DNA from: Xiphydria camelus
Taxonomy: Eukaryota > Arthropoda > Insecta > Hymenoptera > Xiphydriidae
NCBI GenBank assembly: GCA_963678675.1
Contig: OY783195.1
Span: forward strand, 12,994,505-13,058,504
Direction: 5' to 3'
Length of the DNA stretch: 64,000 nt
The notes under the pieces were generated by a model. The model had not been told where the DNA came from, did not search any database, and saw only the letters and a list, made by a program, of their open reading frames with translations. The stretch's first letter is position 1, and each line of letters opens with the position of its first letter. The position numbers were made by a program, and so were the translations under genes. Below, piece by piece: positions 31,626 to 44,109 of the stretch.

Positions 31626-32899
31626 CAAATTGTAAATTACACAATTATATGCAGCATTTCACTATTTAAAATATACTGAACTTACTCGAGCGTAGAAATT
31701 AAAAAACTATATCTGAGTTAATCAATTCTATTCTAATAATGACAGAATTATTAAAAATGATATATTTCCTCTTTTGTATTATATTACTTTATTCAGCACT
31801 TATCTGCCTAATCGGTATCAGTGATTCCTCATTGACAGTCGTTACACCGGAGACGAAGAAGAGATGAAATAGAAGTGAGGTACATGTACACTTCAGGTTT
31901 GACAAGTCGGTGTGTAAATTGGGACTTGTGATAGTACGAAAGAGGAAATATATCGATAGAGAAAAATAGTGATAAAGTAATTACTTGATTATTGTGATCC
32001 AATTCTGCCACGGCTTGTATTGATGAGTGAGAAGAAAAACCTTCGATTTTTTCCGTGCTCGCATGACCCTGAAAACAAAAAATAGAACGAACACAAAGAT
32101 ATTGTCCTTCCACATTGAGAGTGAGGTTAAAGCTGTCAGATGGCAATTAAACTTATCTGATGGCAATTCTTCTGAGACCGTCTCCTTTCCTGCTCCTTTC
32201 TTGATGCACAGGCAACTAGAGAAGAATACCAATGCATCCGTTCACTATCTCGATATGAAAAAAATCCAAACGATTATCACAAGCTATCACATTCACCAGT
32301 ATTAAGATTCACTACTCCGATTACACTGAATTTTTACTTTTTATTAACCAGCGCGTCCGAGGATCGAAATAAACGCGAGGGAAATCGTTTCGCGAATGGA
32401 AATATTTTATTGATTAACTTTGAAAACCATGAGTAAACATTCAAGGAATATATTCTCTCACACACTCTCACATACATTTTATGGCGTATGCGTATGGCCG
32501 TATCTGTGTACATATTTCCGATCATGGCCGACTATCGCCGAAGGTAGGCGGAATTTTTGTGAGATTTTGACATATATATATCGCCCGAGAAATCGAATTC
32601 TGGACTTTTAAGGCGCGAGGGGCGTGGCTTCGCGTTGCTAAGGAAAAATCTCTGTTAATATGTAACTTACAACATTTACTCTGGTCTCTATCAATAGAGA
32701 ATAGTCGATTTATATGGCGTAACTAAGCATAGTTTTGGTTATAACCGTATATTTATTGAGAAAATTCGATGTTAAAATTGAGGGGTGAAGGGGGCACATT
32801 TTTCCTGTAAAAATACACGGGTGCTCGCGGCGACAGCGCTAGCGGCGTCGTTCTGACGATTTGAATGAACATGCCGCGAGACACTACCGTGTCTCTTGA
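31626..32899. other. Repeat debris
   Basis: Contains the partial arm copy (31840-32015) and a block (about 32325-32430, ATCGAAATAAACGCGAGG) repeated directly at 34035-34140. The rest is anonymous, with a GC-richer stretch at 32810-32890. Confidence 0.45.
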
Positions 32900-32901
32900 T
32901 A

Positions 32902-33424
32902 GCAACCCCTATGTATGATACAGCATTGGAAAGCTCTTTAAAAATGCTTTACAGCAACACCAAATTTTGGTACCTTTCGATGAGTAGTTTTCGCGCAAAT
33001 CGAGAAAGAAACTGCTAGAAGTAAGTTTTGTCAATTTATTTATTAAAGGTCAATTATGTTACAATAAATTTTCGAAGTGATTTCCATCACCTGATCTTAC
33101 TCCCTGCGATTTCTTCTTATGGGGACATCTGAAATCTGTTGTTTTTCAAACTCAACCAGCAAGCATTAACCAACTGAAACAGAGAATTACGCAAGAATGT
33201 CGCAAAATTTCAAGAACATTTGAAAAAGTTCGAAAAATCAATGGAAATCGTTTCGAAAATTTATTGTAACGTAATTGACCTTTAATAAATAAATTGACAA
33301 CTTACTTCTAGCAGTTTCTTTCTCAATTTGCGCAAAAACTACTCATCGAAAGGTACCAAAATTTGGTGTTGTTGTAAAGCATTTTTAAAGAGCTTTCAAA
33401 CGCTGTATCACACACGGGGGTTGC
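32902..33424. mobile_element. mariner-type deletion derivative, 523 bp, TA duplication
   Basis: Long inverted ends (about 180 bp; GCAACCCC at the tips, TTTGGTACCTTTCGATGAGTAG inside, allowing one mismatch) with TA at 32900-32901 and 33425-33426. The centre keeps the 3' end of a transposase gene. Confidence 0.85.
33087..33269 (+). pseudogene. C-terminus of a mariner-type transposase
   Basis: The frame reads SPDLTPCDFFLWGHLKS, then QPASINQLKQRITQEC and ends RFENLL-stop. SPDL(T/N)P.D..LW is the signature around the third catalytic acid of mariner/IS630 transposases. The stop lies inside the right inverted end. N-terminal and first catalytic parts are deleted. Confidence 0.85.
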
Positions 33425-33671
33425 TATTTAAGATTACAAAGTTGGGGGGGGGGGGCTACCCCTAAGGGGGTTGGAGAGGGTGCGTCTCCGATTATGTCAT
33501 TTTGGTTCCCCCTCTCCACTGTCGAAACCGTACTTTTTTTTGGAAAATCTGTAACTTTCTGAGATATTGGGGTGGCAAGTTTTCAAAATGTCACCCTCTG
33601 TATATTGATACCTGAAAGCAACAGTGAGATAAACCGGAAAGCTGATTTCGAGCTATGTCGAACGTAAGCTA

Positions 33672-33785
33672 AAACCGGCCTTTATACAATGCAGCACTGA
33701 GATATCTCCGCAAAAATATTTAAATAAGTATTTAATTTTAATATTTTTGCCGAGATACCTCAGGGTTGCATTGTGTAAAGGCCTG
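33672..33785. repeat. 114-bp palindrome
   Basis: CCGGCCTTTATACAATGCAG is matched by an inverted CTGCAACGC-type copy ending GTGTAAAGGCCTG, around a TTAAATAAGTATTTAA centre. Confidence 0.7.
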
Positions 33786-33793
33786 TTCATATA

Positions 33794-34395
33794 CAGGGTC
33801 TCCACGTATGTTGTTGACATAGGACGATATGGCACGTACCGTTTTGTAGACTGTAGGCTGTACGCTATTGGTCGGAGATGCAAGGACGACGAACGATTTG
33901 CTCTGTCTATCGCCGGCAGACGTCAACAGTCACGAGAGAAGTTCCCTAGGGCGTAAAAACCTAGCAGACGAGAAAGTATGGCGGGTGACGGGTACGCGTA
34001 AAGACGCGTTATCACCCTTCCTTCATTACTTCGATTTAACTGAATTTTTACTTTTTATTAACAAGCGCATCCGAGGATCGAAATAAACGCGAGGAAAATC
34101 GTTTTGCGAATGGAAATATTTTATGAACTTTGAAAATCACGTTTTATTTTCAAAAAATACAATTACTTCGACAAATTCCACTTTCTAAAGACGCGTACCC
34201 ATCACCCGCCATACTTTCTCGTCCGCTAGGTGTTTACACCCTAGGTAACTTCTCTCGCGATATTGACGTCTGCCGGCGATAGACAGAGCCAATTGTTCGT
34301 CGTCCTTGCATCTCTGACCAATAGCGTACAGCCTACAGTCTACAAAACGCTACATGCCATATCGTCCTATGTCAACGACATACGTGGAGATCCTG
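33794..34395. mobile_element. CAGGGTC palindromic MITE, 602 bp, TA duplication
   Basis: Arms of about 200 bp (CAGGGTCTCCACGTATG ... GACGGGTACGCGT and inverse) with TA on both sides. The centre contains the ATCGAAATAAACGCGAGG block also found at 32.33 kb. Confidence 0.85.
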
Positions 34396-34564
34396 TATAT
34401 ATATCTCATTAAATTTTTTTAAAATAATTTGATACTTTCTTTTTAAAAACAGTAGCGATTATGATAATAAATCATTCATTATTTATGGAATAATTCAGTA
34501 CATTTTCACTATTTGAAACATCATTATAATATCAATTTTATTATTTTCTAATTTAAAAATTTTG

Positions 34565-34940
34565 CTATCGGGGTTTGAAATCAATTAATTGTAAATTTAC
34601 AACCGCATGTGCGCAGATCAAAATTTGCAACTAGTTACAAATTGCTTTCTGCGAACAAACCTATTATTATATCAATTTTGTTATTTTCTAATTTAAAAAG
34701 TTTGTGAAGACAGTGCATCACGGTCGGTAAATTTACGAAGTGTGCAAGTGGAAAAGGCACCGTGACTGCACTGAGTGTAAACACTGTGTCTTCACGCCGG
34801 GAACCACTAAGTGTGTTCACTGTGTAGCCACGGTGCTCTTAGTTTGTGTGCGTCACGCGATCATGCCACGATGAGACCACAGTGATGCCACTACGTGGCA
34901 GCACTGCGTGCGGCTAGCGTGCGAATGCACGCTTTGCCAT
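34565..34940. repeat. CACTG-rich repeat, longer copy
   Basis: Bounded by TTGCTATCGGGG (about 34562) and TTTGCCATCGGGG (about 34924), rich in CACCGTG, CACTGTG and GCAGTG motifs. Related to 27640-27810. Confidence 0.55.
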
Positions 34941-35206
34941 CGGGGATGTTGAATACGAAATACGAAAAGCAGAGTTATGCAAAGTCAAGCTAAGCTAGAA
35001 TTATGTTCATATACAGTCTGGCTAGAATATAACGGGATTTTATTGCAATAAATTTGTTAGGTGATTTATATATAGGTTACAACTTTGCTCCCTCCGTTTT
35101 TTACATTAAACTGGTACAGGAAAACGGCGAGAGCACAGTTGTACACCTACTATATATTTCTTTTTACGTATGCGTACCTAAGAACTCAAGACGTATTACA
35201 AATATA

Positions 35207-35428
35207 CAGGATCTTTCACGCCGAGCGCAACAGATTTGAATTTCCTTGATATTTGATTTCGGTAGTGTGTGGACGGTGCTCTAGTCATTTATAGTTAGAG
35301 TTCATTTATAGTCAGAACTTTCTTCTAAAGCCAACTTTAACTATAAATGACTCGAGCACCGTTCACACACTACCAAAATCAAATGTTAGGGAAATTCAAA
35401 TCTGTTGCGCTTGACGTGAAAGATCCTG
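35207..35428. mobile_element. Palindromic CAGGATC MITE, 222 bp
   Basis: CAGGATCTTTCACG and its inverse bound two arms of about 95 bp with TA-rich flanks (TATA / ATATA). It directly adjoins the left end of element A. Confidence 0.8.
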
Positions 35429-35506
35429 ATATATGGGGGATTCCATATTAACTTTAAATGCCGTCGACCTTTGAGTCACAGATTTTGTTGTAATTTCTTT
35501 TATGTA

Positions 35507-36436
35507 GGGGAATGTCGTCAGCGTTGGCCATAGTTTTGACTTTTGCCCGTAATTTCCATGTAAAACAGAATTCTTATAATTACTGCGCATTCTTAGAAAG
35601 GTCCGGAAAAAAGAAAAATTTTCCGAGGTGTTACGAATTGATTGGATGAAAAATTAAAAAGTAATGGGTATTTTTAAAAATTAGAAATACTGTCAAGGTT
35701 GGCCAGTGCTGTCTAGGTTGGCCAGCCGCTGAAAATCAACGAAATATAGGCGCTAAATTATTCTGAATCGCAGTTTTGACAAATGAAGTAGCTGGTCGTC
35801 ATTTTCGCGCACTTCAAATGCACTTCTCTTTTGCATTCAATGCATGCAACGGAATTGTTACTATTCAAGCAATGAGGCATCGCTTCCAAACTGATGAGGC
35901 AGAAGTCCTCGTCTTCATCTGAAGAGGTCTTTTTCTACACTTTTTTGTAGACCTTGTTTTTAACGTTTCGTAGCATCAAAAAATGACGAAGTGTTGTTAT
36001 TACCCTGAAAAGAAGAGAAATCACGGTGGCCAACCCTGACTACACAAATGGTCCAACCTTGACGACAAGCACTAGGACCACATCGCATCACACCACAACC
36101 AAACGGGTTATCAAATTGAATTATCCTCTTGGTTTATTCCTAAAGGATAACCACATGACACACTTATATGCTTACTTTGACTATTGCATGTTTTAGCTTC
36201 AAGTTCTGTACCGTATTCACTGATACTGGAAAACTTTTTTCGTCTTTCCCAAGCCACTGATTGTGAGTGCACAACACGTTTTAATTTCACGCTTCAAACT
36301 CCGTGTTGCCACGAAAAGTTTGCTGCTATCAATAGAAGTTTTACCACGCTTGCAGATAGTTGAAACTAGTTTTATAAGCTGAAATATCGCAAATGGCCAA
36401 CCTCTAGACGACAGGCCGACCCTGACGACATTCCCC
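35507..36436 (-). mobile_element. TA-flanked pogo-like element, 930 bp, in the left end of element A
   Basis: Termini GGGGAATGTCGTCAG and inverse, with TA at 35505-35506 and 36437-36438. GTCAAGGTTGGCC-type motifs recur near both ends. Removing it makes the element A end continuous. Confidence 0.85.
35758..35931 (-). pseudogene. C-terminal zinc-finger tail of a pogo-type transposase
   Basis: The minus-strand frame reads an acidic SSDEDEDF stretch, then CIECKREVHLKCAKM and SYFICQNCDSE-stop. A C..C ... H..C ... C..C (PHD-like) finger ending in SYFxCxxC is, to my memory, common at the C-terminus of insect pogo/DDE_1 transposases. The catalytic domain is missing. Confidence 0.6.
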
Positions 36437-36933
36437 TAGTATTTCACCATTTGTAATAAATTCTCAAATTTTTTTTTAATCCAACATTGCGTTCTTATTC
36501 TATCATTTATTGAAATTTCCCATATTTTCTAATTTTGTGATATTTATTCCCAATTTTCTCCTACTAAATGAACTCTAAGAAAAATTTCATTATACAAAAA
36601 ATGCTCTTTATAATCTGAACTTAGTGGGAAAAAATTGATATCATTTCTAAACAAGGGAAAAAACATGAGAAAACATAGTTCATTTTACAAATATTAAATT
36701 CTCTCAAATACGCCATTTTTGTTTTTAACAAAAATGTTTTCCATGAATTCTTTGGTGTATTAGGAAAATATTGAGCCCGAAACGAAGTTGGGATGAGCAT
36801 TTGTTCATTTTATATTAATTAATAAGTCAATATTAAAATAAAATTTTTCTGATGGAGCACCACAACAATTTAAAAATTTGAAGAATTTTGTAAATATTTA
36901 TTACCATAGTGCAGACTTTACTGTTCCTGCTGA

Positions 36934-37250
36934 GTGGCATTTTTTGCGACAGCTTATGGCAAGGGACCATGTCATGGAATTGGCGGAACAGTTAAGCGCT
37001 TGGCAGCAAGAGCTAGTCTACAGCGTTCGGCTGAAGAGCAAATTTGAATCCCTTTGATTTGTATAATTTCGCTAATTCATCAGGAAGTATGACGAAAATT
37101 ACTGTAAAGTACTGTGAATCCTCAAAGTACTTCCATGCAAAGAACTTTTTCACTAAACGCGATTCTTGTGTACGAAAGCTATTCCTCATACACTTCACAT
37201 TGTATTATTCCCACTGCTAATCACTGTAATTACGAAAAAGTATTCTTTTT
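36934..37250 (+). pseudogene. Transposase-like fragment of element A
   Basis: Near-identical nucleotide copy of 8446-8640 (GAGTGGCATTTTTTGCGACA onward) encoding the GKGP..GIGGTVKR region. A small deletion near 37045 shifts the frame. Same reading direction as element A. Confidence 0.65.
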
Positions 37251-37620
37251 CTAACAAACATACAGTCTACAAAATAATTAAATAAAAATATATTGACATA
37301 AGAAGCTGACACTTTATTTTTAAAAGAATTCCTTTTTCTGATATTCAGTAATTGTTTAATATAAAATGAACAAATGCTCATCCCAACTTCGTTTCGGGCT
37401 CAATATTTTCCTAATACACCAAGGAATTAATGGTTAAAATTTCGTTAAAAACAAAAATTGCGTATTCCAGAGAATGAAATATTTGTAAAACAAACTTTTT
37501 TTTCTCATATTATTCCCTTGTTTAGAAATTGTATCAATTTTTTGTCACTAAGTTCAAGTTATAAAAAGCATTTTTTGTACAAGGAATTTTTTTTAGTAGG
37601 AGAAAATTAGGGATAAAGGG

Positions 37621-39184
37621 CATAGCCGGGTTTCCATTTGAGGTCGGCCCCAAAGCCGATTTAAATTTCTAATCAACTTTTCAAAAGTACTCGGCCTAAG
37701 TATATTTTTGCCAAAGTTTCGTACCATTATCCGCCATATTGAATTCGTAATGGCGGATTTTGCAATTTTCGTTTTTTAGCTTTTTCACCACAACTAATCA
37801 TCAGAAAAATCTGAAAAAATTCACAGTATTTTCCATCATCATGATACATATTCTGAATTTTTTTTTTGCAATTTTTCCGAATCAAAATTCTCGAAAAAAT
37901 AAATTGCGAAAATTTTTTAACGCTATTTTTTTGGTTCCCATCACGACGCCAATCCACATTTCCCACCAATGCATATTTCATTCCATAATACACTTTTTTA
38001 GAATTTTTGCAGATTTTTGCAAGGGGTGCGCGGGGGTTAAAATAATCGAAAAATCCCTCAGAATGAGTATTTCCGTCTATTTTACTCGCGGAGTACAATT
38101 ATAAAAATATTTTACTCGCAAAAATTATGTTTATCTGGAGTTTTAGTTAATTTAAAACCAATAACGCGGCATTGCAAAAATTTTTCGCAAAAACTCTTGC
38201 GAATAACTATCAATTGGGTCATTCCATACCAAATCGAACACTTTTTAGAGTAACATTTCGGATTTTGCTCAAATTTGGATATATTGTAATCTTTATCGAT
38301 GTTTAAGCGTATCTCGAAGGATTTTTCAAAATTTTGATATTGTTGATTTTACAGCCGCTTGAAAAATAACGCTACTTTTTATTCATTAAATTATAACTGT
38401 CAAACCGATCGTCGGCTGAGAATGATCTTTTGGGTACTAAAAGTGAAAAAGCTGAAAAATTAGAGAAAAATTGCGTCGATCAAAAAAAAAATTTGTAGTA
38501 ATTTTATTTGCACTTGATTTAAACAAATGTATTTCCATAGCTGGCCACTTTTTAAAAATCTGAAAAAAGTAAACATACTTCGATATCCTCTCTTTCTGAC
38601 TGATAAGAAAATTTTTTTCAAAAATGTTTGCTAACAAAGTACAGGGTGTCAAAGTTGTGAAAAAAAAATGGTTTTCTCATAACTTCTAAACTACTGGATC
38701 GATTTCCATGAAATTTCGCACACAGACTATTGTAATATAGCTCTAAGTAATGATCAAATAATTTAAAGAAATTCTCCAGTGGCGTAGATACTGGGGGCCG
38801 GTACCCCCCTTTCCCCCTCCCAATCTTCGGCGCCACTGGATATTTTGCAAAGAAAATTTAATTATTGGATTCCCCGTTTAATTTAGAGGAAAAAATCACC
38901 CTTGCAAATTTTTGATTTATGGCTTCGTTTTTGAGATATTTATTTTCATTTATAGGGTTGCGAGGAAGCCAAAACTAGGTTGAACGTCATTAATTATATG
39001 ATAGAACAACAAGAAAAAAGTACTCATAAGAAAATTTTTTTCAAAAATGTTTCCTAACAAAGATACAGGGTTTAGAAGTTACGATGAGAAAACCATTTTT
39101 TTTCGAAACTTTGACAGCCTGTATCTTTGTTAGGAAACATTTTTGAAAAAAATGTTCTTATGAGTCTACTTTTTTCTTGTAAAA
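37621..39184. other. Inserted AT-rich repeat DNA with a palindrome
   Basis: It interrupts the right end of element A. It contains overlapping open frames on both strands at 37.73-38.10 kb (one a Lys/Phe-rich artefact) and a palindrome at about 39008-39182 (AACAAGAAAAAAGTACTCAT ... inverse, arms about 63 bp). Confidence 0.5.
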
Positions 39185-42100
39185 AGAGGGGCTCCAGTTG
39201 GTAGTGGGGTGTGATGCAAATTCACAACACACTATCTAGGGCAGCTCTGATACAAATAGGATAGGTACAGAACTGATAAAGTACCTCTCGACGACAGATC
39301 TCGAGATCCTCAATAGGGGCTCGAGACCCACTTTTGTCACCTCCCATAGATAGGAGGTGATTAATATAACATTGGGCTCGAGTAAGTTGGCCCAAGTGAT
39401 CAAGAACTAGCAGGTTAACGTCGAGGGGGACGCGGACTCGAGACCAACGGAGGTCTACCGTAATCCTAGAGGGTCACGAACTGGGCCTCCTATAGGGGAG
39501 AGCTCGGTGAGAGGCTCCGGGATACTCTGGGTGGCTTCCCGAGGACAAAGGAGAGGGTAGACGGCGCGGTAGAACGTCTGTAAGTTGCCGTCGTCCAATC
39601 CTACGAGTTCGCGTGTCCAGCTAAGCGATGCAAGAACAGTACCAGGGTGCCCTGGTGGAATAAGGAGTTAAACAAACTCCGCACGGGCACCCATAGGCTG
39701 CTTAACAGTGCGGTGAAAACCGATCAGGATCAGGCCTGGGAAAACTATAGGTCTTCTCAGAGGACCTATAAAAAGCTGGTCAGATCATCAAAAAGAGAGG
39801 CCTGGAGAGGATTTTGCGGTGAACTCGAGGCTCTGCCTCAAGTTACTACACTGCGCAGGATCTTCGTACTAGGACCCTCAATAAAGCTTCATGGACTTAT
39901 ACTCCCAGATGGTAGGAGTATGGATAGCCATGAAGAAGTACTGATACACTTTTTGGAGGTGCATTTTCTAAGCTCCGACCTTGCGATGCAAGGGGTACCC
40001 CCCATCGAAGAGGATCGATGGGGGAGTAGGTCGGGGGACTGGAAGACTGCCACAAAGGTAGTCACAATCAGCAGGATCGAGTGGGCCATTAAATCCTTTG
40101 AGAGATTTAAGAGTCCGGGGGTGGATGTGATGTTCTCAGCTCTTCTACAGGAGGGAGGGAAGAACCTATTGAAACGCCTCTACACAATCTACAGATCCTG
40201 TCTGGCTTCGGAATATACCCCTAAGGCTTGAAGAAAGGTCAGAGTAGTCATTATTGTTGAAACTGCTTAGCGTGCTGTGCAACCGTCGCGATACGCACGT
40301 AGTCTCGCGATCCCGAACATTCGCGAAGCTTCGCGAAAATCCCACACGTCGCGAGCGTCGTTCGTCTCCGCGTGCATCTCTGCGATAGCAATCTCTCTCT
40401 GCGACTGACCGTGCTACGAGTAACATGTACACGCGTAGTCACGAATAGTAAAGTTTCTCTTAGTGAATCGGTAACGTGCGTTTTCTTTAATCACGTCTCC
40501 CAATTCCCAATCCAGTCGGTCGCACGAAGGATTCCACTGTGGAATCATTCTCACGATTCAACAATTATACCCAAACCGGGTAAAAACTGCTATGACGAGG
40601 CCAAGTCCTTTAGGCCTCTCAAGCTGACGTCTTTCTTGCTCAAAACGCTGGAGAGACTGGTTGATAGGTATATGAGGGACACTGCTCTAATCGAAAGACC
40701 AATAGAACAAAGTCGACATGCATACCAGACCGGTAAATCCGTAGAGACGGCTCCTCACTGTCTCATTCGTGAGATAGAAGGGTCTCTCGGTGGGAAAGAA
40801 TCGGTTCTAAGTGTGTTTTTGGACATTGAGGGGGCATCGATGAATCCATCGTTAGCTGGATCCAGAGTATACTGCAGACGCGGAGAGTTTGGGCCAGTCT
40901 CGGAGGAGCTGAGGTGGAGGCTCAGGCAGCCAGAGGATGTCCGCAGGGGGGGGGGTACTCTCCTCACTCCTGTGGACTCTGGTGGTGGACGGGCTTCTGG
41001 CGGAGATCAGGGAGACTGATTTCACTGTGCAGGGATATGAGGATGATTTGGCGATCTCTGTTAAGGGGAAAGACCCCGAGGTACTAGCCAGGCGAATGGT
41101 CCTCGTACAAAACTGGTGCCTATCTCAGTCGCTAAAGGTCAAACCAAGCAAAACTGAGATGGTGCTGTTCACGCGCAGGAGGAGTTTTAAATTTAAAGCT
41201 CCTACCATCTTCGGCGTCGCGCTGAAGACCTCCAGAGAAGTGCGTTATTTGGGGGTAACTCTGGATAGCAAGCTTTTGTGGAGAAGTCACATAAATAAGC
41301 AGGCTCAAACGGCAATCTCTACCTTTTGGGCCTGTAGAAGAATGTTTAGCAGTACATGGGGATTGAGGCCGGGAGTGGTGGCGTGAATCTACATCGCCAT
41401 CCTGGTGCCTCAGCTCATCTATGCGTCAGTAGTCTGGTGGCCCTCTCTTATGAGGGACATCAACCCCAAGACGTTACTTAAAGTCTACAGGCTTGCATGC
41501 CGATAACCGGTGCCTTGCGCACAAACCCGACCCTGGCCATGGGGGCCCTCCTCAACCTGGCGCCTCCGCACCTTGCAGCGGAGGCTGGGGCGAGAAAGAC
41601 GGCTCTGCGCTTGTACTTCAGTGGATACTGGAGACAAGCGACCAGGGGGCACGCCGCGATCCTTCGGGGGGACGGAGTGTTGGAGGAGTTCGCCTCGAAA
41701 AGGGGGATCGATGCCAGGAGAGCTATCGCTTTCAACGTCGATTTGAAATCCTCATCCCGAATAGATTGTCCTGGGAGGGGGACAAAAATTACCTTCTGTC
41801 TCTGGAAGGACTCATCTGGTTTACAGACGGATCCAAAATGGAGTCAGGAGCGGGGGCGGTAGTATGGCGCGGCGGGCCTATAGTGGAATTATCTTTCGCC
41901 TTAGGCCGCGACGTCATAGTATTCCAGACGGAGGTGTTTGCCATCTGGGCCTGCGTCGGATTTATTCTGAACAAGTGCTACAGATAGCCGGGCCACGCTC
42001 TCCTCAGTTACGGTTACGTCGGGGCTGGTCCGGAACTGCAGAGATAGATTAGAACGACTCTCAAATGAGAATCGAGTAAAGTTGCTATGGGTGCCGGGTC

Positions 42101-42690
42101 ACACCGGCATTGCTGGCAACGAAAAAGCTGACGAGCTGGCTCGGTTAGGCTCTTCGCGGCCTAATCTCGAGCATAATATAGGCATCTCCTTGGGGCTCGT
42201 GAGGGAAGCAGCTCATAAATAGATTAACGGACGCTTCGCCGACCTTCGGGCTCGGGTTCCGGGTATGAAGCATACGAAGGCCCTTTTTAGAGGAACCTCA
42301 AGTAAGCTGGGCACTAGGTTGTTGAATCTGGACAGGACTCAGCTACGGTTTGTCGTGGGGCTAGTCACTGGACACTGGCTAACGAGGAATCACCTGTGGA
42401 ATATGGGCCTCGGTACGGAAGTCCTGTGCCCCAAGTGCGGAGATGAAGAGGAAACTCCTCTACATATGGTGGCGCGCTGTGAGATGTTGACGGCCCTCCG
42501 GAACTCTATCCTGGGGGCCCCCGCTTTCAGTGATGCCAGTATTGAGGACATCGGGGTGGGTAAGCTTTTGCGCTTTGCGAGGAAGGCTAGCATACCTCGT
42601 AGTCATATTTTGTACGGCTGCCCCAGTTGGATCCCGGGCACAATGGTCCACTAGGACTGAGCGCCCGGTTGACGCCGCCCCACAAATTCA
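39185..42690 (+). pseudogene. Decayed RNase H-type non-LTR retrotransposon ORF2
   Basis: Domains are in order but scattered over frames. Endonuclease remnant at 39195-39400 (VVGCDANSQHT, with several tryptophan/arginine codons turned into stops). Linker (39647-40231). RT (40570-41390; SFRPLKLTSFLLKTLERL, GYEDDLAIS where YADD is usual). RNase H (41810-42160; WFTDGSK, FQTEVFAIWA, WVPGHTGIAGNEKADELA). C-terminal knuckle (42265-42654; CPKCGDEEETPLHMVARC). It is related to the element at 52.3-55.9 kb. It has frameshifts, stops and a solo LTR insertion, so it is old. No clear poly(A) or TAA tail. Confidence 0.88.
40255..40563. mobile_element. Copia-type solo LTR, 309 bp, TSD ATTAT
   Basis: Starts TGTTGAA and ends TTCAACA, with ATTAT at 40250-40254 and 40564-40568. 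Removing it rejoins the RT coding sequence at a conserved IPKPGK segment. TGTTG...CAACA ends and a 5-bp duplication suit Copia. Confidence 0.82.
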
Positions 42691-42825
42691 ATTCAAAATG
42701 TTGGATTAAAAAGAAATTTGAGAATTTATTATAAATGGTAAAGTACTACTTACATAAAAAAAAGTTACAACAAATTTTGTGACTCAAAGGTCCCCGGCAT
42801 TTAAAGTTGATGTGGAATCCCCCAT

Positions 42826-44109
42826 GCATTCCATGTCAACATTTAGTAGTAGAAACTTCTGGGTCTCCGATTTAGTTGTTCATTTTTTTTCAAGTATATT
42901 TAGTCAATATAAAAACTGGCCTAAATTTTCAGAACGATTCCATAAGTCGTTCAGCTGTTATTAATTTTTATATTTCTCATTTTTTTTCTTTTCATCGCGA
43001 TTTACGGCTTAAATTAAAAAATATTTTTTAAAAATGACCCTTATGAGAAATTTTTCTTTTTTTGTGAAGATTTCGACAAATTTTTTATTTTTCTATATTG
43101 CGTTTTTCCTTGAAAATGGAAACAAAAAGTGTTGTATCTCAAAACCGATATTTTTAATTTTCATGATTTTTTACCCTAAATTTCAACATCTTTTACGGTA
43201 ACTTTGAGAGAACATAGAAAGTGGCGCCTCCTATAGAAATTTTTTAATGGATTTTTTAGTGATTCAAATGTCAGAATTACCTTATTTATGCTAGCTTAAA
43301 ATGGATTTTTTTTGCCCTGCTAAAATGTAATTCCAATACATGATTTTATACAAATTGTATAAAATTTGTTATTAATATGACAGATCGAATTATTAAAAAT
43401 GTCATCCTATAAATATGGGCCTTTTAAGTATCTAAAAATGTCTGATGCATTAGTATGTTTATGGTAGTTTATTGCATTAGTAATCGGTCTCACACGTGGA
43501 TAACGGGTTATATTCTCACTGACAGCCGAAACTTTTTCAAAAAATTTTACGGCAAATATCTGGTAATTTTTAAATTTTAATTATTTCCAAACGATAATAA
43601 TAATGTCTAAAAATTGAAACTCTTTAAAATAATTTTCAAGTACAAAGAAATTAGAATACAATAAAAATCTTCACAACTGAAATATTTCTTAGAAAATAAA
43701 GTAAATTACTGAAAGCACTACAAACTGAATGATTTTGAAATCGATAGTTGACGCATACTGCACGCACAGTAGTGCAAAATTATCAATAAAGTTAGTAAAG
43801 ATCAAGGTGTCTTGACATATTTCGATGCATGACTTTATAGTAAACCTTAACTTAGTGGCCTGGTGGAAGTGAGGAAAAGGGGAGAGAGGAAGTTAAACAT
43901 CAGTCTGTTTCTAGTCGTTGACATGAACACATCTACTGTAAATAGAATAAAAATATTAATCAAAATTCTGCAGTTTATTTATTTATATTTTTAATTCCAT
44001 TTCACTTTTTGATTCACTTCACTATACAAATTTTCTAAATAATTTTCTAATAATTTTGTCTATTTAAATAGACAAAAAAAATTAAACTTAATAAAGAAAA
44101 AACAGAAAT
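42826..44109. other. AT-rich anonymous sequence
   Basis: No gene or repeat recognised. Confidence 0.4.

Larger units (their letters stand above)
35433..42825 (+). mobile_element. Element A: DNA transposon with long inverted ends and nested insertions
   Basis: The left end ATGGGGGATTCCA and right end TGGAATCCCCCAT start long inverted ends (several hundred bp; shared with 9050-9458). The ends are interrupted by a pogo-like insertion (35507-36436) on the left and by 37618-42696 on the right. The interior between about 36830 and 37370 keeps a transposase fragment. Confidence 0.7.

Noticed and set aside
37727..38104. Overlapping frames of 123 and 114 codons on opposite strands
   Set aside because: Lys/Phe-rich translations of AT-rich DNA with no domain; they cannot both be real and neither has support.
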